This document shows, piece by piece, positions 5,709 through 6,476 of a stretch of DNA of 6,476 nt. Where the stretch lies: the NCBI GenBank assembly GCA_029974855.1, contig JARKQO010000011.1, forward strand, positions 1 through 6,476, read 5' to 3'. Both the position numbers and the translations under genes were made by a program. Positions within the stretch are counted from its first letter, which is position 1. The number at the start of each line of letters is the position of its first letter. Origin of the DNA: Eubacteriales bacterium (GTDB lineage: Bacteria; Bacillota_A; Clostridia; Christensenellales; Aristaeellaceae). The notes beneath the pieces were generated by a model. That model made no database searches and was not told where the DNA came from. It worked only from the letters and a program-made list of their open reading frames with translations.

Positions 5709-6476
5709 ACCAGCGTGGAGAAGCCCTGCTGGGGCTGTGGGGAAAGCGGCTGATCTTTTTGGACGGGGCCATGGGCACTTTGCTCCAGGCCCAGGGCTTA
5801 GCGGGGGGGGAGCGGCCGGAGCGGTGGAACCTCTCCCGGCCCCAGGCCATCAAGGCCATTCACCGGGCCTATCTGGAGGCGGGGTGTGATATCGTCACCA
5901 CCAACACCCTGGGCGCCTCCAGAGAGCATTTGGGAGCGGAGGCCCCGGTGCTGATGGCCGCCGGGGTGCGGCTTGCCCTGGAGGCGGTCCGGGAGGCGGG
6001 CCACGGCTGGGCGGCGACGGATTTGGGCAGCCTGGGGAGGCTTTTGCAGCCCTACGGGGACATGCCCTTTGAGGAAGCGGTGGGCCAATTCCGGGAGGCG
6101 GCCTTTGCGGCCCTTTCCGCCGGGGCGGACTTGATCCTCATCGAAACCATGACGGACCTGCTGGAAACCAAGGCCGCCTTGCTGGGGGCCCGGGAGGCCA
6201 TGGAGGAGGCTCAGCTTCAGGTTCCTCTTTTCTGCAGCCTTACCTTTGACCGGGAGGGGCGGCTCCTCACCGGGGCGGACATCCGGGGGGCCGCCGCCAT
6301 GATCTGCGGCCTAGGAGCGGACGGGGTGGGGCTGAACTGCGGCCTGGGGCCCCGGGCGCTGCTGGACAACGCCCGGGAGCTGCTGGCCTGGTGTGAGAAG
6401 CCGGTGTTCATCAGCCCCAACGCCAGCCTGCCTGTGGTGGTGGACGGGGTCACCACCTACCCCACCACAGCGGAGG
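5705..6476 (+). CDS. metH: Cobalamin-dependent methionine synthase MetH, N-terminal part (3' end outside window)
   Basis: The frame is open from ATG 5705 to the right edge, 257 codons with no stop. The visible part is the homocysteine-binding module (S-methyltransferase domain, PF02574). LDGAMGTLLQ (19-28) is the family signature; CDIVTTNTLGAS (61-72) and LILIETMTDLLETKAAL (143-159) follow. GLNCGLGP contains C212, expected as the first of three zinc-binding cysteines; the other two (the GGCCG motif) would lie just beyond the window. FISPNASLP (235-243) matches the usual PNAG-P segment with Ser in place of Gly. Such enzymes go on to pterin-binding and cobalamin domains. Being preceded by a separate activation protein, this MetH probably ends after the B12 domain at about 800 residues, which cannot be seen here. 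A purine-rich site (GGAGGAGGAA) precedes the ATG, which overlaps the previous stop as ATGA. Confidence 0.93.
   Translation, partial: MNQRGEALLGLWGKRLIFLDGAMGTLLQAQGLAGGERPERWNLSRPQAIKAIHRAYLEAGCDIVTTNTLGASREHLGAEAPVLMAAGVRLALEAVREAGHGWAATDLGSLGRLLQPYGDMPFEEAVGQFREAAFAALSAGADLILIETMTDLLETKAALLGAREAMEEAQLQVPLFCSLTFDREGRLLTGADIRGAAAMICGLGADGVGLNCGLGPRALLDNARELLAWCEKPVFISPNASLPVVVDGVTTYPTTAE

Overview
The window is GC-rich (roughly two thirds G+C by eye) and tightly packed, with every gene on the + strand. Codon style, Gram-positive Shine-Dalgarno sites, a separate methionine synthase activation protein and an SPL-like radical SAM tail suggest a high-GC member of the Clostridia (Oscillospirales-like). 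That placement is inference; there is no rRNA or other marker here.

Layout. Bases 1-242 hold the end of a probable SPL-family radical SAM protein. A secreted or membrane-anchored class C beta-lactamase-fold serine hydrolase follows 22 bases later and ends at 1581. Bases 1582-1886 are a spacer and leader: an A/T-rich tract, a near-consensus housekeeping promoter (TTGACA, 17 bases, TACGAT with an extended -10), about 150 bases of G-rich leader RNA, and a strong intrinsic terminator at 1820-1852. The terminator lies 34 bases before the next start codon. A 20-codon ORF with its own ribosome binding site and three consecutive Met codons lies in the leader. No S-box consensus could be found.

From 1887 to the right edge is a methionine operon: metY, metA, metF, a stand-alone cobalamin-dependent methionine synthase activation-domain protein, and the first 257 codons of metH. 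Each junction overlaps by 4 or 10 bases, so translation is probably coupled. The pathway is coherent. MetA acylates homoserine, and Glu111 predicts acetyl-CoA. MetY exchanges the acetyl group for sulfide to give homocysteine. MetF makes 5-methyltetrahydrofolate. MetH transfers the methyl group through cobalamin to give methionine, and the small activation protein probably supports reductive reactivation of MetH.

The most interesting element is the metY leader. It has the architecture of a transcription attenuator, and the Met-rich mini-ORF suggests a methionine-sensing leader peptide. A previously undescribed riboswitch-like RNA is the main alternative. No mobile element, CRISPR array, tRNA or rRNA was seen.
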